Assembly (NCBI RefSeq): GCF_040436345.1 | Contig: NC_133238.1 | Location: forward strand, 4,169,150-4,233,149 | Length of the DNA: 64,000 nucleotides | Direction: 5' to 3' | Source: Pagrus major | Taxonomy: Eukaryota; Chordata; Actinopteri; Spariformes; Sparidae | Shown here: positions 62,671 through 64,000 of the stretch, piece by piece | Layout: the number at the start of each line of letters is the position of its first letter | Numbering within the stretch: position 1 is the first letter of the stretch | The notes under the pieces: generated by a model | Databases searched by the model: none | Told to the model about the DNA's origin: nothing | Seen by the model: the letters and a program-made list of their open reading frames with translations, nothing else | Made by a program: the position numbers and the translations under genes

Positions 62671-63108
62671 AAGATGAGAAGGGAACAGCAGCAAGCTCAA
62701 AGTCCATTCATTAAGGTTAGGGTCAGATGTTTCACACACAATCTAGAGAGAAATATTTTTCATATAATCCTGTAGAATGTATTTAACTGCAAATAAACAC
62801 ATTTAAAGATGTCATATGTAACATTTCTGCATTAAAATGTCTAAAAACAAATAGACCTTTGTTATTTTCTTGAGTTGTATACTTCCATTTTTCTGTAATG
62901 GTCTGTAATTTTATTCAAGGTAACAGTGCGTATCAATTGGTAATCAAAACTTCAACATATTTTAGTTTATGCTTTTTCACATTTTTTTTTATTTGCGAAA
63001 CCCGGGTATTTATTCACTCCAACCAGCCCAGAACACGTTTCTGTTTATAAGCAATAAGTCTGTTAGCCAGCCAGCAACTGCACGCACTAAGGGTCTGTGT
63101 GATTAAAT
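62671..63108. other. Intergenic, no gene seen
   Basis: AT-rich sequence past the candidate TGDS ends, with no recognised feature. Confidence 0.5.
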
Positions 63109-63327
63109 TCAGTCAAGCCTCTGAATGAACTCGGCAATCACCAGAGACTCCAGTTCCCTCTCTTCTTTCCCCCTCTCCTCTGTATTGTTATAAAAAGTAC
63201 ATTTCCCCTCCAGCTCAAGGTGGCAGTCATAGTACTTAAACATCTGACATTGGCGGTCTCCTCCGCAGATCACTGCTGCAGTCAGGTTGATGAACAGGAA
63301 TGAAAATAAATTAAACTTTGAATCCAA
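63109..63327 (-). CDS. Unrecognised small open frame, possible exon
   Basis: The minus strand is open for about 72 codons. There is no ATG at the beginning; an in-frame stop precedes the TTG-like first codon. It reads a hydrophobic stretch (FNLFSFLFINLTAAVICGG) and then a Cys-bearing, charged stretch (QCQMFKYYDCHLELEGKCTF, ERGKEERELESLVIAEF). A possible acceptor (CTGCAG) lies inside, before VICGG. It could be an exon of a secreted or membrane protein, or chance. I do not recognise it. Confidence 0.2.
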   Translation of the reverse strand: MDSKFNLFSFLFINLTAAVICGGDRQCQMFKYYDCHLELEGKCTFYNNTEERGKEERELESLVIAEFIQRLD

Positions 63328-63399
63328 AAGTCATCTCTGAGCTCTCCTCCCATCGTTCAACGGCTCCGGATCAGAGCAGAATCTGATGTGACGCCGGGT

Positions 63400-64000
63400 G
63401 TTTCTTCCTCCAGAAGGAAAACTTATGTCAGTTCGCATCTTTGCATTGAATAAAATCCAACGGTTTTAAAGAAACATACAAAGGGGAAGACGACACAGTG
63501 GTTACTTTTGCAAATCCAAACTTTTATTTGTGGTAAAATCAGAATAGATGCACTTTTTTTTTCTTCGTGCAGTGCTCCTCTTCGTGCACAACTGCTAAAC
63601 TAATACATAAAGCAAATACTAACTACCAGGCCGGAGGTGCTGTGTGCCCACATTGAGAGGTCTGGCCAGTCAGTAATGGAGACAACACTGGGCTTCGTTT
63701 CACTTCAGTTCAGTCTCCAAACAGTAATTATTCCTAAATACGACTACACATCTTTTTTGTAATAACCCTCAAGTTTATTGAGTCCAATAAAAATGAAGCT
63801 GCAGTGTATCCGTTTGTGTTTCTGCAGACAAAAGGCAGTAAAGTGTGATCCTTCACCCATGTAGCATATTTGACTTTGCTGTGGCCACATTGCATTCTGG
63901 TCCATTGAGGCCATTGTCGGACACATGGATTGTCCTGTATAACTGCAGAATGTCTGTGCTGCATGGATTTACGTTAAAAATACAGATAACATTACCAACA
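63400..64000 (-). other. Possible 3' UTR of a minus-strand gene beyond the window
   Basis: AATAAA on the minus strand occurs at 63523-63528 and 63774-63779. No coding frame is recognisable. This is compatible with the 3' end of a gene entering from the right, but there is no direct proof. Confidence 0.3.

Overview
This window is nuclear DNA from a bony fish, most likely a spiny-rayed teleost. The genes have many small exons with GT/AG borders, vertebrate proteins are recognisable, and the introns are full of teleost-type repeats: Tc1/mariner, hAT, L1, L2/CR1-like LINEs, Penelope-like elements, BEL/Pao and tRNA-derived SINEs. The species cannot be named from the sequence alone.

Four protein-coding genes are well supported. 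(1) The last six coding exons of SON (+, 621-10689), covering the G-patch and the double-stranded-RNA-binding domain. (2) SMIM11 (-, 26494-27531), a 68-residue single-pass membrane protein in two coding exons. (3) GPR180 (-, 34296-48955), complete in ten coding exons, 439 residues. (4) TGDS (+, 49863-61881), complete in twelve coding exons, 346 residues. In both complete multi-exon genes the exon phases close without a break. GPR180 and TGDS are head to head with about 0.9 kb between their start codons, which suggests a shared promoter. In human, SON and SMIM11 lie on chromosome 21 and GPR180 and TGDS on chromosome 13, so this fish interval joins two blocks that are separate in human.

RNA genes: an intact tRNA-Ser(CGA) at 29245-29326, a slightly degraded tRNA-Gln(CTG)-like gene at 21400-21470, two truncated tRNA-Leu remnants and a short 5S rRNA fragment.

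Layout. 1-340 is repeat (Penelope end plus a dispersed repeat). 621-11.4 kb is the SON 3' end, with L1, Tc1, SINE and LINE relics in its introns. 11.4-26.2 kb is a gene-poor stretch of transposon debris (BEL/Pao protease, LINE RT pieces, two hAT derivatives, a MITE and a retroviral-type LTR). 26.2-27.6 kb is SMIM11. 27.6-33 kb is mostly unannotated sequence with one tRNA gene and two perfect palindromes. 33-49 kb is GPR180, whose last intron carries a three-layer nest (hAT inside Tc1 inside L1). 49-62.7 kb is TGDS, whose introns carry head-to-head Penelope pieces and a nearly full LINE RT region. 62.7-64 kb holds one unexplained small open frame and what may be the 3' end of a gene beyond the window.

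I saw no CRISPR array, operon or bacterial-type defence system. The most unusual items are the nested transposon, the pair of palindromes sharing a two-base AC centre, the Penelope arrangement and the synteny junction.
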